Program-made: the position numbers and the translations under genes
From: Haliea sp963974125
Lineage (GTDB): Bacteria > Pseudomonadota > Gammaproteobacteria > Pseudomonadales > Halieaceae
Length of the DNA: 64,000 bases
Direction of reading: 5' to 3'
NCBI GenBank assembly: GCA_963974125.1
Contig: CAXBCH010000004.1
Coordinates: forward strand, 62,001 to 126,000
The notes under the pieces: generated by a model
Told to the model about the DNA's origin: nothing
The model's database searches: none
The model's input: the letters and a program-made list of their open reading frames with translations, nothing else
Shown: positions 48,060 to 56,248 of the stretch, piece by piece
Position numbering within the stretch: the stretch's first letter is position 1
Layout: the number at the start of each line of letters is the position of its first letter

Positions 48060-48703
48060 ACCAGCTGCCCGGCATCGTACTGCTAGCGCTGTTCTGCCTG
48101 GCGCCGCCGGCTGCCCAGGCCCAGGCGGCGTCCGTCACCGTGGAAGCCCTGCTGCCCAATACCGCGGTGCTGATGATCAACGGCCAGCGCAAGACGCTGA
48201 AAGCCGGCGCCAGCTTCCAGGGCGTCAAATTGCTCAGCGCAGACGCCTCCGCGGCGGTACTGGAGATCAACGGCGAGCGCCAGCGGCTGAGTCTGAACCG
48301 CAACATCACCACCAATTTTGTGGCGCCCGAGCGGCGCCAGCTCGACATCCCCCGCAATGACCGCATGCAGTACATCACCAGCGCCCAGATCAATGGCCGC
48401 AGCATCCAGGTGATGGTGGATACCGGCGCCAACGTGGTGGCCATGAGCGCCCGCCACGCGTCCGCGCTGGGGGTGGATTACAGGGCCGGCATGCCGTCGA
48501 AGCTGGAAACCGCCAGCGCCACCATCGACGCCTGGATGGTGACCCTGCGCAGCGTGGAGGTGGGCGGTATCCGGGTGGAGAACGTGCGCGCGACGGTGAC
48601 GGCAGGGGAGTATCCCTCCACAGTGCTGCTGGGAATGAGCTACCTGCAGCATGTGGAATTGCGTGAGCGCGAGGGTGTACTGTCATTGTCGCGGGCGTGG
48701 TGA
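48056..48703 (+). CDS. Exported retropepsin-like aspartic protease, TIGR02281-type
   Basis: The 215-residue product has a signal peptide (IVLLALFCLAPPAAQAQ), then a short beta-rich domain (VLMINGQRKTLKAG), and from about residue 105 a single-lobe retropepsin-like domain with the active-site motif QVMVDTGANVVAMS and the later VLLGMSYLQHVELRE. Such proteins must dimerise to form an active site. Substrate and role are unknown. It is translationally coupled to pgpA. Confidence 0.87.
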   Translation: MNQLPGIVLLALFCLAPPAAQAQAASVTVEALLPNTAVLMINGQRKTLKAGASFQGVKLLSADASAAVLEINGERQRLSLNRNITTNFVAPERRQLDIPRNDRMQYITSAQINGRSIQVMVDTGANVVAMSARHASALGVDYRAGMPSKLETASATIDAWMVTLRSVEVGGIRVENVRATVTAGEYPSTVLLGMSYLQHVELREREGVLSLSRAW

Positions 48704-48769
48704 CCCGGCGCCCACACGGGCGCGCATAAAGTGCTAAACTATGCCCCCTTTTACAGCCGGACAGTTCCT

Positions 48770-49366
48770 GTGTCAGTACGCTACGTTGAATCCTCGCGCC
48801 TGCCCACCGCCTGGGGGGTATTCGATATTCATGGCTTCGAGGATCCGGACGCCAACAAGGAACATGTGGTGTTGACCATGGGCGATGTGGGCAGCGGCGA
48901 GCCGGTACTGGCCCGCATCCACTCCGAGTGCCTGACCGGTGACGCCCTGTTCAGCCTGCGCTGCGACTGCGGCAACCAGCTGGAAGCGGCGCTGAAGGCC
49001 GTCTCCGCGGAAGGTCGTGGCGCCATCTTCTACCTGCGCCAGGAAGGCCGCGGTATCGGCCTGCTCAACAAGATCAAGGCCTACAAGCTGCAGGACGCCG
49101 GCGCCGACACGGTGGAAGCCAATGAGCAACTGGGCTTCGGCGCCGACATGCGCGACTACAGCATCCTCGGCCCCATGCTGCGGCACCTGAACATCACCCG
49201 GGTGCGGCTGATGACCAACAACCCCCGCAAGGTCTCAGCGATGGAAGAGAACGGCGTCGAGGTGGTCGAGCGGGTGCCGCTGCACTGCCACAGTAACCCG
49301 CACAATGAGAAGTACCTGCTGACCAAGGGCGCCAAGATGGGACATTTCGCCGCGGAAAAACCGTAG
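48770..49366 (+). CDS. ribA: GTP cyclohydrolase II
   Basis: RibA opens the imidazole ring of GTP in the first step of riboflavin synthesis. The protein has the zinc-binding ECLTGDALFSLRCDCGNQLE, YLRQEGRGIGLLNKIKAYKL, and the C-terminal MTNNPRKVSAMEENGVEV. I chose the GTG at 48770 (198 residues), since family members start with about this spacing before LPTAWG. The earlier in-frame GTG at 48731 lies against TAAACT (48736-48741), a possible -10 element. This is the functional cyclohydrolase that the degenerate domain at 44348-45451 lacks. Confidence 0.94.
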   Translation: MSVRYVESSRLPTAWGVFDIHGFEDPDANKEHVVLTMGDVGSGEPVLARIHSECLTGDALFSLRCDCGNQLEAALKAVSAEGRGAIFYLRQEGRGIGLLNKIKAYKLQDAGADTVEANEQLGFGADMRDYSILGPMLRHLNITRVRLMTNNPRKVSAMEENGVEVVERVPLHCHSNPHNEKYLLTKGAKMGHFAAEKP

Positions 49367-49414
49367 CAGCCCGGTCCCCGGGCGACAAGCTCCCCGCCAT
49401 CGCTATCGCCACCC

Positions 49415-49440
49415 CATCGCCCGCGGAGCGGGCTCCTACA
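49415..49440. repeat. REP-like fragment, copy E
   Basis: ATCGCCCGCGGAGCGGGCTC followed by CTACA is the terminal half of the REP family unit. It lies between the convergent ribA and ispA genes. Confidence 0.7.
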
Positions 49441-49457
49441 GGCCCGGGCGATGAACT

Positions 49458-50369
49458 CTACGCCTCGCGGTTCACCACAAGCCGCGCCAGCCCCCGCAGC
49501 ATCTCCGCCGAGTCCCCGAAGTCCTCCAGTGCCTCCAGGGCGCCGTCCAGCAGGTGCTCTGCGGTTTCCCGGGCGCCGGCGAGGCCCAGCAGACTGACGT
49601 AGGTGGTCTTGCTGGCGGCCGCGTCCTTGCCGCCGGTCTTGCCGAGGGTGGCGGTGCTGCCCTCCACATCGAGGATGTCATCCACCACCTGGAAGGCCAG
49701 GCCGACCTGGTCGCCATAGCTTTCCAGCGCCGCCTGCTGGCTGGCGGAGGCGCCGGCAGCGATCGCGCCCAGGCTCAGTGCAGCACGGATCAGGGCGCCG
49801 GTCTTCAGCGCATGCATGCCCTGCAGGTCATCCAGGGGTAGCGCCCGGCCGGTACTGGCGATATCCACGAACTGCCCGCCGACCATGCCACCCAGCCCGG
49901 CAGCGTGGCCCAATACCTTGATCATCGCGATTCGTTGCGTTGCAGAGAGACCGGGGGCATCCGCCAGCAACTCGAAAGCCCGCGCCTGCAGGCCGTCGCC
50001 GACCAGGATCGCGGTAGCCTCGTCGAAGGCCTTGTGCAGGGTGGGGCGGCCCCGGCGCAGGTCGTCGTCGTCCATCGCCGGGAGGTCGTCGTGGATCAGG
50101 GAGTAAGTGTGAATCAGCTCCAGCGCGCAGGCGGGATGGTCGAGTGCGTCGTCCAGTTCGGCCCCGGCACCGACGGCCCGGGCTGCCGCATACAGCAGGC
50201 AGGGACGGATGCGCTTGCCGCTGGACTCCAGGGCATAGCGCACCGCGGGCTCAAAGCCAGCGAGGCCGGGCGCCTGCCCGGGCTGTGCGCCGAAGCCGCC
50301 GTGGGCCAGCAGACTGGCTTCACAGCGCGCACGGCATCGCGCCATGAACTCCGCGAGGGCGTCGCTCAC
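49458..50369 (-). CDS. ispA: Farnesyl diphosphate synthase (polyprenyl synthetase)
   Basis: IspA condenses IPP with DMAPP/GPP to farnesyl diphosphate. From the GTG at 50369 the protein has 303 residues. The first Asp-rich motif is LIHTYSLIHDDLPAMDDDDL and the second is VVDDILDVEGSTATLGKTGG; GKRIRPCLLYAA is the conserved Lys-Arg segment. It overlaps the xseB stop by 4 bp (GTGA). In many gammaproteobacteria dxs follows ispA; here ispA is last and dxs is not nearby. Confidence 0.95.
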   Translation of the reverse strand: MSDALAEFMARCRARCEASLLAHGGFGAQPGQAPGLAGFEPAVRYALESSGKRIRPCLLYAAARAVGAGAELDDALDHPACALELIHTYSLIHDDLPAMDDDDLRRGRPTLHKAFDEATAILVGDGLQARAFELLADAPGLSATQRIAMIKVLGHAAGLGGMVGGQFVDIASTGRALPLDDLQGMHALKTGALIRAALSLGAIAAGASASQQAALESYGDQVGLAFQVVDDILDVEGSTATLGKTGGKDAAASKTTYVSLLGLAGARETAEHLLDGALEALEDFGDSAEMLRGLARLVVNREA

Positions 50370-50623
50370 TCGCCTTCTTGCGCCTCCGCGCCCGGATCCT
50401 GAAAAGGCTCGGCCACGGGCTTGCCGTCCTTCTCCAGCAGCAATTGCACCTTTTGCTCCGCTTCCTGCAGCGATTGCTGGGCCTGGCGAATGAGCTGTAC
50501 CCCTTGCTCGAAGTCCTGGAGGGACTGCTCGAGGCTGGTGTCCGAGTCTTCCAGGCGAGCGGTCAGGGCCTCGAGCTGGGCGAGGGTGTCGGCGAAGGTG
50601 GGGGGGGCGGACTTCTTCGGCAT
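50366..50623 (-). CDS. xseB: Exodeoxyribonuclease VII small subunit
   Basis: This 85-residue coiled-coil subunit combines with XseA to degrade single-stranded DNA. The family pattern is clear: PTFADTLAQLEALTARLED, SLEQSLQDFEQGVQLIRQAQ and LQEAEQKVQLLL. It is the first gene of the xseB-ispA pair. A TATAGT at 50655-50660 on the minus strand is a possible -10 element. Confidence 0.94.
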   Translation of the reverse strand: MPKKSAPPTFADTLAQLEALTARLEDSDTSLEQSLQDFEQGVQLIRQAQQSLQEAEQKVQLLLEKDGKPVAEPFQDPGAEAQEGE

Positions 50624-50707
50624 GGTGTCTCAATGAGTTGGATCGGGTGTGGCTACTATAGCAGGGAGTGCCACTTTTGGGGGCGGCAATGGCGCTCATG
50701 GGGAGGC

Positions 50708-50831
50708 TATGGCCGAATTTGACGCAACGGACACTGCCGTGAGGCTACCCCCAAGGCCGCGGCGTGCCTTATAGCTTCTCTCTTTAGTTTATAACGCTCT
50801 ATATAACCGAAAAACGACTCCGCGGAGACGC
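50708..50831 (-). repeat. 124-bp direct repeat, left copy, flanking the Rpn-type gene
   Basis: It starts TATGGCCGAATTTGACG and ends AACGACTCCGCGGAGACGC. It aligns without obvious gaps to 51849-51972, the best-conserved parts being the first 15 bp and the last 30 bp. It ends 2 bp before the Rpn stop codon, so on the minus strand it is that gene's 3' flank and includes a terminator. Confidence 0.75.
50810..50830 (-). terminator. Rho-independent terminator of the Rpn-type gene
   Basis: On the minus strand, CGTCTCCGCGGAGTCG (50815-50830) forms a hairpin centred on CTCCGCGGAG and is followed by TTTTT (50810-50814). It starts 3 bp past the stop codon. Confidence 0.65.
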
Positions 50832-50833
50832 AT

Positions 50834-51769
50834 TTACCCCGCAGGCCCGAACAACTCGTCGAGACTTCCCGCCACCAGAATCTCATCCGTCCAGGCTTCG
50901 AGTTCCTCAGCGGAAGCGGCTAGCAGACGCTCGGACACCGCAGACGGAAGTGCGCCGAAGCGGCGGGTCAGCTGACGGGACAAGGTGTCTCGCAGAGCCA
51001 GCACGCGGCCACTCTCCAGTCCTTGCTGCAGCCCCTGCTCCAGCCCCTGCTCCATTCCCTCCCGCCGCGCTGCGCCAATAGAGTGGTTCCAATTCCAGAG
51101 GCCGCGCGCCCGAGCCTCGGCCAGGCGCTGGGCTTCCTCATCGGCGCTGAGCTGCCGGATGCTGCCCATCGCTTTCTTGACGGGCTCGTGGGTCACCTTC
51201 GCCATGACGGCATCCTCCTGCCAGTGTTCGAAGAAGCTGATCCAGTCGCCACCGGGGGTCGGCATGGCGTCTAACCGGTCAGCTTTCTTCAGTTCGACAA
51301 TGTTTAATTGTAGTTCGTTTCCCACCGCCACGTCAGGCTGTCGATGGTCGCGCATTTGGAAGCGCCAGGCGGCCTGAATGCGCTGCGCCGGCGTGGCGGT
51401 AAACAGGTCGAAATCGAGGAGGTGAATACCGATGGCGCTGCCCACTGCCTGGTAGGCCTCGCCGGCATCAAGTTGCCGGGCGAGCAGGCGGGCCAGGTAA
51501 AACAGACTGCGCGCGCTCCAGTCGAGCTGCCGCTGTACCTGCATCTCAATATTGTACTGGTGGCCATCGGTACACCTGGCGAGCACATCCAGCACGATAC
51601 CCTTGCCGCTCAGCTCCGACGCCTCAATAGTGGGATTGAGAATCTCCACCGAAGCCACCTGCGGTAAATCCGGCCGCAAGTCGTTGATCAAGGCAACGGT
51701 GAGGTCCGCATCCCCGGCAAACAGGCGCTTGAAGACATAGTCGTTTTTCGGGTCCAGCAGAGTGACCAT
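50834..51769 (-). CDS. Rpn-family recombination-promoting nuclease/putative transposase (PD-(D/E)XK)
   Basis: The protein starts MVTLLDPKNDYVFKRLFAGD, the N-terminal signature of the Rpn/PDDEXK transposase-like family, and continues with the catalytic core ...KGIVLDVLARCTDGHQYNIE then MQ (Asp and the E-x-Q pair). The C-terminal part has a heptad-like EGMEQGLEQGLQQGLESGR repeat common in this family. From the ATG at 51769 (GGAGGGC just upstream) it has 311 residues. Relatives promote RecA-independent recombination in E. coli; some are anti-phage genes. It is flanked by a 124-bp direct repeat on both sides. Confidence 0.87.
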   Translation of the reverse strand: MVTLLDPKNDYVFKRLFAGDADLTVALINDLRPDLPQVASVEILNPTIEASELSGKGIVLDVLARCTDGHQYNIEMQVQRQLDWSARSLFYLARLLARQLDAGEAYQAVGSAIGIHLLDFDLFTATPAQRIQAAWRFQMRDHRQPDVAVGNELQLNIVELKKADRLDAMPTPGGDWISFFEHWQEDAVMAKVTHEPVKKAMGSIRQLSADEEAQRLAEARARGLWNWNHSIGAARREGMEQGLEQGLQQGLESGRVLALRDTLSRQLTRRFGALPSAVSERLLAASAEELEAWTDEILVAGSLDELFGPAG

Positions 51770-51848
51770 GGCGCCCTCCGTGGCAGCCAGCAAGCATTAC
51801 TTCCTGCGGCTCATTAACGCTGGCACACGATAGCGAAACTGGCAAACC

Positions 51849-51972
51849 TATGGCCGAATTTGATGTAACAGAAGCTTACGGGAGGCTGATCCTCAGGGAA
51901 CATCGCGCTCTATATCTTCCCCCTTAGTTTTTGGCACCTGTTACAACCGAAAAACGACTCCGCGGAGACGCG
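51849..51972 (-). repeat. 124-bp direct repeat, right copy
   Basis: It starts TATGGCCGAATTTGATG and ends AACGACTCCGCGGAGACGC, matching 50708-50831. It lies upstream of the Rpn gene and downstream of the DUF1640-like gene at 51997-52359, whose terminator it contains. Confidence 0.75.
51950..51970 (-). terminator. Rho-independent terminator of the DUF1640-like gene
   Basis: It has the same hairpin and T-run as at 50810-50830: on the minus strand CGTCTCCGCGGAGTCG (51955-51970) then TTTTT (51950-51954), 27 bp past the stop. Confidence 0.6.
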
Positions 51973-51996
51973 CAGCCTCCTCTCGGCAGAAAGGAA

Positions 51997-52359
51997 CTAG
52001 CCGGCAGCCATGGATTGCAGGAGCGGGATCACCACCGCCAGGGTGATGATGCTGAGCAGGACCGTGTGGCCAGACAGGCTTTCCTCCACACCCGAGAGTC
52101 GGTCCTCGACCCGGCCCAGGCGCCCGTCGATCTGCTCGAAACGGCGGTCCAGCTGTTGAAATCTCTTGTCGACCTGCTGAAACCTCTGGGCAACCTGCGT
52201 CATGTGCAGTTCGAAGTGCTCTCTGGTCACCAGCGATTCAAACTGATGCGAAACCATAAGCGTCATGCCCCTGGCGATGGCCTCCGCCTGCTGGCGGGAG
52301 AGCCTCGCGGATTCCAGATTACGGGAATAGCTTAGCACATCAAAATCAGCCCGTGGCAT
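51997..52359 (-). CDS. DUF1640-like coiled-coil protein with C-terminal membrane helix (paralogue)
   Basis: This 120-residue protein begins MPRADFDVLSYSRNLESARL. It has the conserved LVTREHFELHMTQVAQRF, then three heptad-like blocks (RFQQVDKRFQQLDRRFEQID) and a terminal hydrophobic helix (HTVLLSIITLAVVIPLLQS). It is a diverged paralogue of 41579-41881. The ATG at 52359 has GGCGGAG upstream; a longer frame starts within the regulator gene region and is unsupported. A broken third copy is at 55797-56210. Function unknown. Confidence 0.82.
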   Translation of the reverse strand: MPRADFDVLSYSRNLESARLSRQQAEAIARGMTLMVSHQFESLVTREHFELHMTQVAQRFQQVDKRFQQLDRRFEQIDGRLGRVEDRLSGVEESLSGHTVLLSIITLAVVIPLLQSMAAG

Positions 52360-52450
52360 GCACTGCTCCGCCGGTTGCGGTGGCCTGCATCCCGAGGATG
52401 CGCGCAGTGTGCGGGAGGCGCTGGGTGAATGAGTGGGGCAAGGTTGAGCA

Positions 52451-53401
52451 TCAAAGAATAAACCCCAGCTCCGACTGGTGGGTGATCTGGTGCAGGCAGT
52501 GCGAAGGCGCGGTGCTCTTGACGCCGTCGATGGGCACAATCCGCTCGTGCAGCAACTGGGTCAGCTGCTCCAGCTCGGTGACGTTGAGAGTGCAGATCAG
52601 GTCGTGGCGACCCAGGGTGGTGGCAACGAAGCTCACTTCCGGAATCCCGGACAGGGCCTGGCAGACCGTGCGACCACTGCCGCCGTGGACGTCGATGCCG
52701 ACGAAGGCCGCGTTCATTGGCCCCCCGGGATTCTGTTGCAGGTAGGCAAAGCTGATCTGCTTCTCTTGCTGCATGCGCCGGACGCGATTGCGCACCGCCG
52801 ATTCCGATACGCCGATCTCGGCGGCCACCGCGCGATTGCTCTTGCGGGCGTTCTGGCGCAGGCTGGCGACGATCCTGTGGTCCAGCGCATCCAGCAGCTT
52901 GCGCTGCTCCGGGGTGTCGGTGGCGGAGTGGGGCTGGTAGCCGCGCCGAAACTTCCACACATCCAGGGCCAGCGCCGGTGCCAGCCGGGCCACGCCTTGC
53001 ACTGCCGGCAGGGTCTCGGTGAGGAAGGTGCTCGCCGCTTCCCGCGAGGCCAGCGCCGCCACCAGTTCGATATCGTAGCGCCCCAGCACCACGTTGACGG
53101 TAAGCGCCGCGGGTAGCTCCGCAATGCGACCCGCCACCTCGAAGGGCGAGTAGTGCTCCACATTGATGCCGATCAGCAGCAGGTAGGGGTAGCCCGCGGC
53201 GTACAGGTCCACCAGCGGCGCCAGGCCGATCACGCCCGTGTCCAGCAGCCGGTCGATGCGTCGGCGGACCGTGACCGGCGTGGTATCCACGCAGCCGGCG
53301 ATGTCCTGGGTGGAGCGCCGCAGATCCCCGTCCAGGGCCGCCATGATGGCGGCGTCCAGGGCGTCGGGCTGGTAGGTGGTGGCTCTTTGCGCCGCTTTCA
53401 C
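52451..53401 (-). CDS. Double-length Lrp/AsnC family transcriptional regulator
   Basis: The 316-residue protein is two Lrp/AsnC units in tandem. The first helix-turn-helix is near residues 28-60 (TQDIAGCVDTTPVTVRRRID) and its ligand domain near 70-150 (VVLGRYDIELVAALASRE). The second HTH is near residues 172-210 (SNRAVAAEIGVSESAVRNRV) and its ligand domain follows (TTLGRHDLICTLNVTELEQL). Ordinary Lrp proteins have one unit of about 150 residues. The start is a GTG overlapping the stop of the TonB-dependent receptor (GTGA), so the two are coupled and the receptor's substrate may be its signal. Confidence 0.9.
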   Translation of the reverse strand: MKAAQRATTYQPDALDAAIMAALDGDLRRSTQDIAGCVDTTPVTVRRRIDRLLDTGVIGLAPLVDLYAAGYPYLLLIGINVEHYSPFEVAGRIAELPAALTVNVVLGRYDIELVAALASREAASTFLTETLPAVQGVARLAPALALDVWKFRRGYQPHSATDTPEQRKLLDALDHRIVASLRQNARKSNRAVAAEIGVSESAVRNRVRRMQQEKQISFAYLQQNPGGPMNAAFVGIDVHGGSGRTVCQALSGIPEVSFVATTLGRHDLICTLNVTELEQLTQLLHERIVPIDGVKSTAPSHCLHQITHQSELGFIL

Positions 53402-55602
53402 AGACGCAGGGTCAGGCTCAGCTCCACCGTGCGCGGGCGGTTGTAGCTGCCCTCAAAATAGCCGAAGAAGCCGCTGCCGTCGAAGCCCGCGTTGAGCACT
53501 CGCTTGTCGCCCAGGTTGGTCCCGATCAGGGCCAGCTCCCAGTTGTCGCCGGGCCCGGTGTAGATCATCCCGGCGCCAAACAGGCTGTGACCGGGAACCT
53601 CCAGGGTCGGGCTGTTGACTGCGTTCAGGTAGTAGCTGTCGCTGTAGCGCATGTCGCCGCGCAGCAGCAGCTCGCCGCGGTCGCCCAGGTTCCACAGGTA
53701 GTCCAGGCCCAGGTTGAAGGTCAACTCCGGCGTGTGCTTGAGCTCGGTGTCGGTAAAGTCGCCGGTCACGTCCACCCAGCCGTCGGAATCGTCGTTGAGG
53801 TAGCCCAGCCCGGCCTGGATCCGCCAGCTGTCTGTCGGCAGCCAGGTGGCTTCCAGTTCCGCGCCCTCGATGCTGGCCTCGGAGGCATTTTCCACTGCCA
53901 CCGACCCCGCCCGGGTGATCAGTACCTGGATATCCTCGTAGTCGTTGTAGAACACCGCCCGGTTCAAGCGCAGGGTGCGGTCCAGCAGGTCCGCCTTGAT
54001 CCCGACCTCATAGCCGGTGAGGATCTCCGGTTCGTATTCCTGCAGGTCCGCGGCGCTGCCAAAGGCGCGGCCATTGTAGCCGCCGCTGCGGAAACCGCGG
54101 CTGACGTGGGCGAAGGCCATGACATCGTCATTGAACTGCCAGGACAGGCCCGCCTTGGGCGAGGTGTTGGACCAGTCCTGGGAGCAGTCGAAGTAAGCCG
54201 TGGGTTCGTCAAAACTGCAGCTGTCCACCGGCAGGCCGGGAATGAAGAACACGTGCGGTACGCCGAAGTCGAAGTTGCTGATCTGCTGGGTAAAGTCCTT
54301 CTCTTCCCGGGTGTAGCGAATGCCGGCGAACAGGTCCAGCTGCTCGGTTACCGCATAGCTGGCGTGGGCGTAGACCGCGTAGCTGGTGGTTTCCTGGCGG
54401 TTGTCGAAGGATACCGAGGTGCCCAGCCCCTGGATGATGATCAGGTCCGTGTCGTCCTGGGTGTCTTCCTCGAAATAATACAGCCCGCCGACCCACTCCA
54501 GCGCGCCGTGGGTGCCGACCAGCTGGAATTCCTGGCTGAACTGCTCGTGGTCCTGGTCGTGGATGTCGCCGTTGTAGTTCACCAGGCTGTTGTCGCCATC
54601 GCGGCCAAACAGGGCCTCGACCTCCCGATAGCCGGTGATGGACTTCAGCTCCAGGGCGTCGCTGAGCTGCCAGGTACTGGTCCAGTTCACCCCCAGGCCC
54701 TCGACATCATCATTGGGCAGCGGACCACCGGCGCCGGAGCGGTCAATATCCGCATTGGGGGTACAGCAGGGGTTGTCCGGGTTCAGCAGGTTCCAGAGGT
54801 CGCCAAAAGTGGTGCCATCCTGCCATGTGAGCATGACATTGGGGTAGCCGGTCTGGTCCTGCTCGTGCCAGTCAACCGACAGGGTGGACTCGAAACTGTC
54901 ACTGGGGGTCCAGTTGAGGATCACCCGGGCGGTGGCCAGGTCCACGTCTCCCGCATCCGCTCCCGGGCGCTTCTGCCAGCCATCGGCTCTGCGCTGGAGG
55001 TAGGAAGCGCTTACTGACAATGTGTCGCTGATGGCAGTCTGGCCATACAGGGAGACGCCGCGGAGATCCCGGGAGCCTGCGGTCAGCTTCACCTCTGCCC
55101 CGGTATCACCCGTGGGCTTGCGGGTGATCACGCTAATGGCCCCGCCAATGCTGTTCTTGCCGAACAGCGTGCCCTGGGGCCCACGCAACACCTCGATGCG
55201 CTCCACGTCCGACAGCTCCAGGTTGGCGCCGAAGGCCCGCGACAGGTAGATGCCATCCAGGTACAGGCCCACGGCCGGGTCCGTGGTGAGGATGAAGTCG
55301 AACTCCCCCACCCCGCGCAGGAAGGCATTCACGGTGGAACTGCCGCCACCGGTGCCGACGGTGAAGTTGAGATTCGGCGTTTGCCTTTCAATAGCGGTGA
55401 GCTGGTTGATGCCGGCCTGGGACAGGGACTCCCCGGTCAGGGCAGTGATGGAGACAGGCGTGCTCTGCAGGCTTTCCGCGCGTTTGCGGGCGGTGACGAC
55501 CACCTCCTCCAGGGCCGCTGAAAGGGCGGGCAGGGGCAGGGTGGCTGCGGGCAGGGCAGTGGTCAGCGCGGCGATAGCGGAAAGCAGGCGATGTTTTTGC
55601 AT
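53398..55602 (-). CDS. TonB-dependent outer-membrane receptor
   Basis: The 734-residue product has a signal peptide (LSAIAALTTALPAATLPLPA), a TonB-box-like EEVVVTARKRAESLQ just after it, the plug motif VERIEVLRGPQGTLFGKNSI, and a long barrel region rich in aromatic strand pairs ending in SLTLRL. The ATG at 55602 has GGGGGAGA six bases upstream. The plug wording (STPVSITALTGESLSQAGI) is that of marine proteobacterial receptors for diverse organic compounds, so the ligand need not be a siderophore. It is followed by a coupled double Lrp regulator. Confidence 0.93.
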   Translation of the reverse strand: MQKHRLLSAIAALTTALPAATLPLPALSAALEEVVVTARKRAESLQSTPVSITALTGESLSQAGINQLTAIERQTPNLNFTVGTGGGSSTVNAFLRGVGEFDFILTTDPAVGLYLDGIYLSRAFGANLELSDVERIEVLRGPQGTLFGKNSIGGAISVITRKPTGDTGAEVKLTAGSRDLRGVSLYGQTAISDTLSVSASYLQRRADGWQKRPGADAGDVDLATARVILNWTPSDSFESTLSVDWHEQDQTGYPNVMLTWQDGTTFGDLWNLLNPDNPCCTPNADIDRSGAGGPLPNDDVEGLGVNWTSTWQLSDALELKSITGYREVEALFGRDGDNSLVNYNGDIHDQDHEQFSQEFQLVGTHGALEWVGGLYYFEEDTQDDTDLIIIQGLGTSVSFDNRQETTSYAVYAHASYAVTEQLDLFAGIRYTREEKDFTQQISNFDFGVPHVFFIPGLPVDSCSFDEPTAYFDCSQDWSNTSPKAGLSWQFNDDVMAFAHVSRGFRSGGYNGRAFGSAADLQEYEPEILTGYEVGIKADLLDRTLRLNRAVFYNDYEDIQVLITRAGSVAVENASEASIEGAELEATWLPTDSWRIQAGLGYLNDDSDGWVDVTGDFTDTELKHTPELTFNLGLDYLWNLGDRGELLLRGDMRYSDSYYLNAVNSPTLEVPGHSLFGAGMIYTGPGDNWELALIGTNLGDKRVLNAGFDGSGFFGYFEGSYNRPRTVELSLTLRL

Positions 55603-55796
55603 GGTGAATCTCCCCCCGGTACGGGAATTATTATTGCTGTAGTGCCCCCGGTCAGCGTCATCAGGCAACCTGGCGTCGAGCCCCTATGGTGAGATTAGTG
55701 TGGTCACAATGCACGAATGCGTCAATACTGAGACTATAAAAACGCAAAAAGTCACATCTTTGGGGTGCACGTTACCCTGATGGCTGGATGGGATTG

Positions 55797-56210
55797 GCCG
55801 GCAGCCATGGATTAAAGAAGCGGAATCACCACAGCCAGGGCGGTGATGCTGAGCAGGACGGTGTGGCCAGAAAGGCATTACTTCTGCCTGAGCTGAGGCC
55901 GCGCGGGCTTTCCGCAGCATCGCTGGTGCGGATGAAGCTGTTTACCCTGGACCTGCGCCTGGTGATCCCCAAAGCCGGTGAGCTGCACCCCGAGGATGCC
56001 AGCAGGGTGCGGAAAGCACTGGATGAATTGTTCGGCTCATAGAAGCAAAATAACGCCCGCGGAGACGCGGAGTCCCATCCAGTCATGCAGGGTCTAACCG
56101 GCGACCATCGACTTGCTCGAAACGGCGGTCAACCTGCTGAAACCCCCTGGCGCGGAAGCCCCGTAGACTCACTCAAGATCACGCGAGTAGGTTAGTACAT
56201 CGAATGTGGG
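55797..56210 (-). pseudogene. Broken third DUF1640-like gene
   Basis: Pieces of a paralogue of 51997-52359 remain on the minus strand. Near 56175-56210 the DNA encodes PTFDVLTYSRDLE and then a stop. Near 56090-56150 it encodes GFQQVDRRFEQVDGRR. 55797-55876 matches the 3' end of the intact gene (52001-52080) at most positions. Between them lies plus-strand-like sequence (55920-56042, LHPEDASRVRKALDELFG) that resembles a short segment at 52380-52435. The remainder of the stretch 55603-55796 holds the TonB gene's upstream region and nothing else I can identify. Confidence 0.65.
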
Positions 56211-56248
56211 TTGCAGCACCCGCTGGCCCATCCGGAATTAGCGCAGCC

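Noticed and set aside
50709..50774. Short frame MAEFDATD... in the 124-bp repeat, also present at 51850
   Set aside because: The shared MAEFD start is attractive, but the frames are 21-25 codons, diverge quickly and have no clear ribosome binding site; a terminator-bearing repeat explains the similarity.
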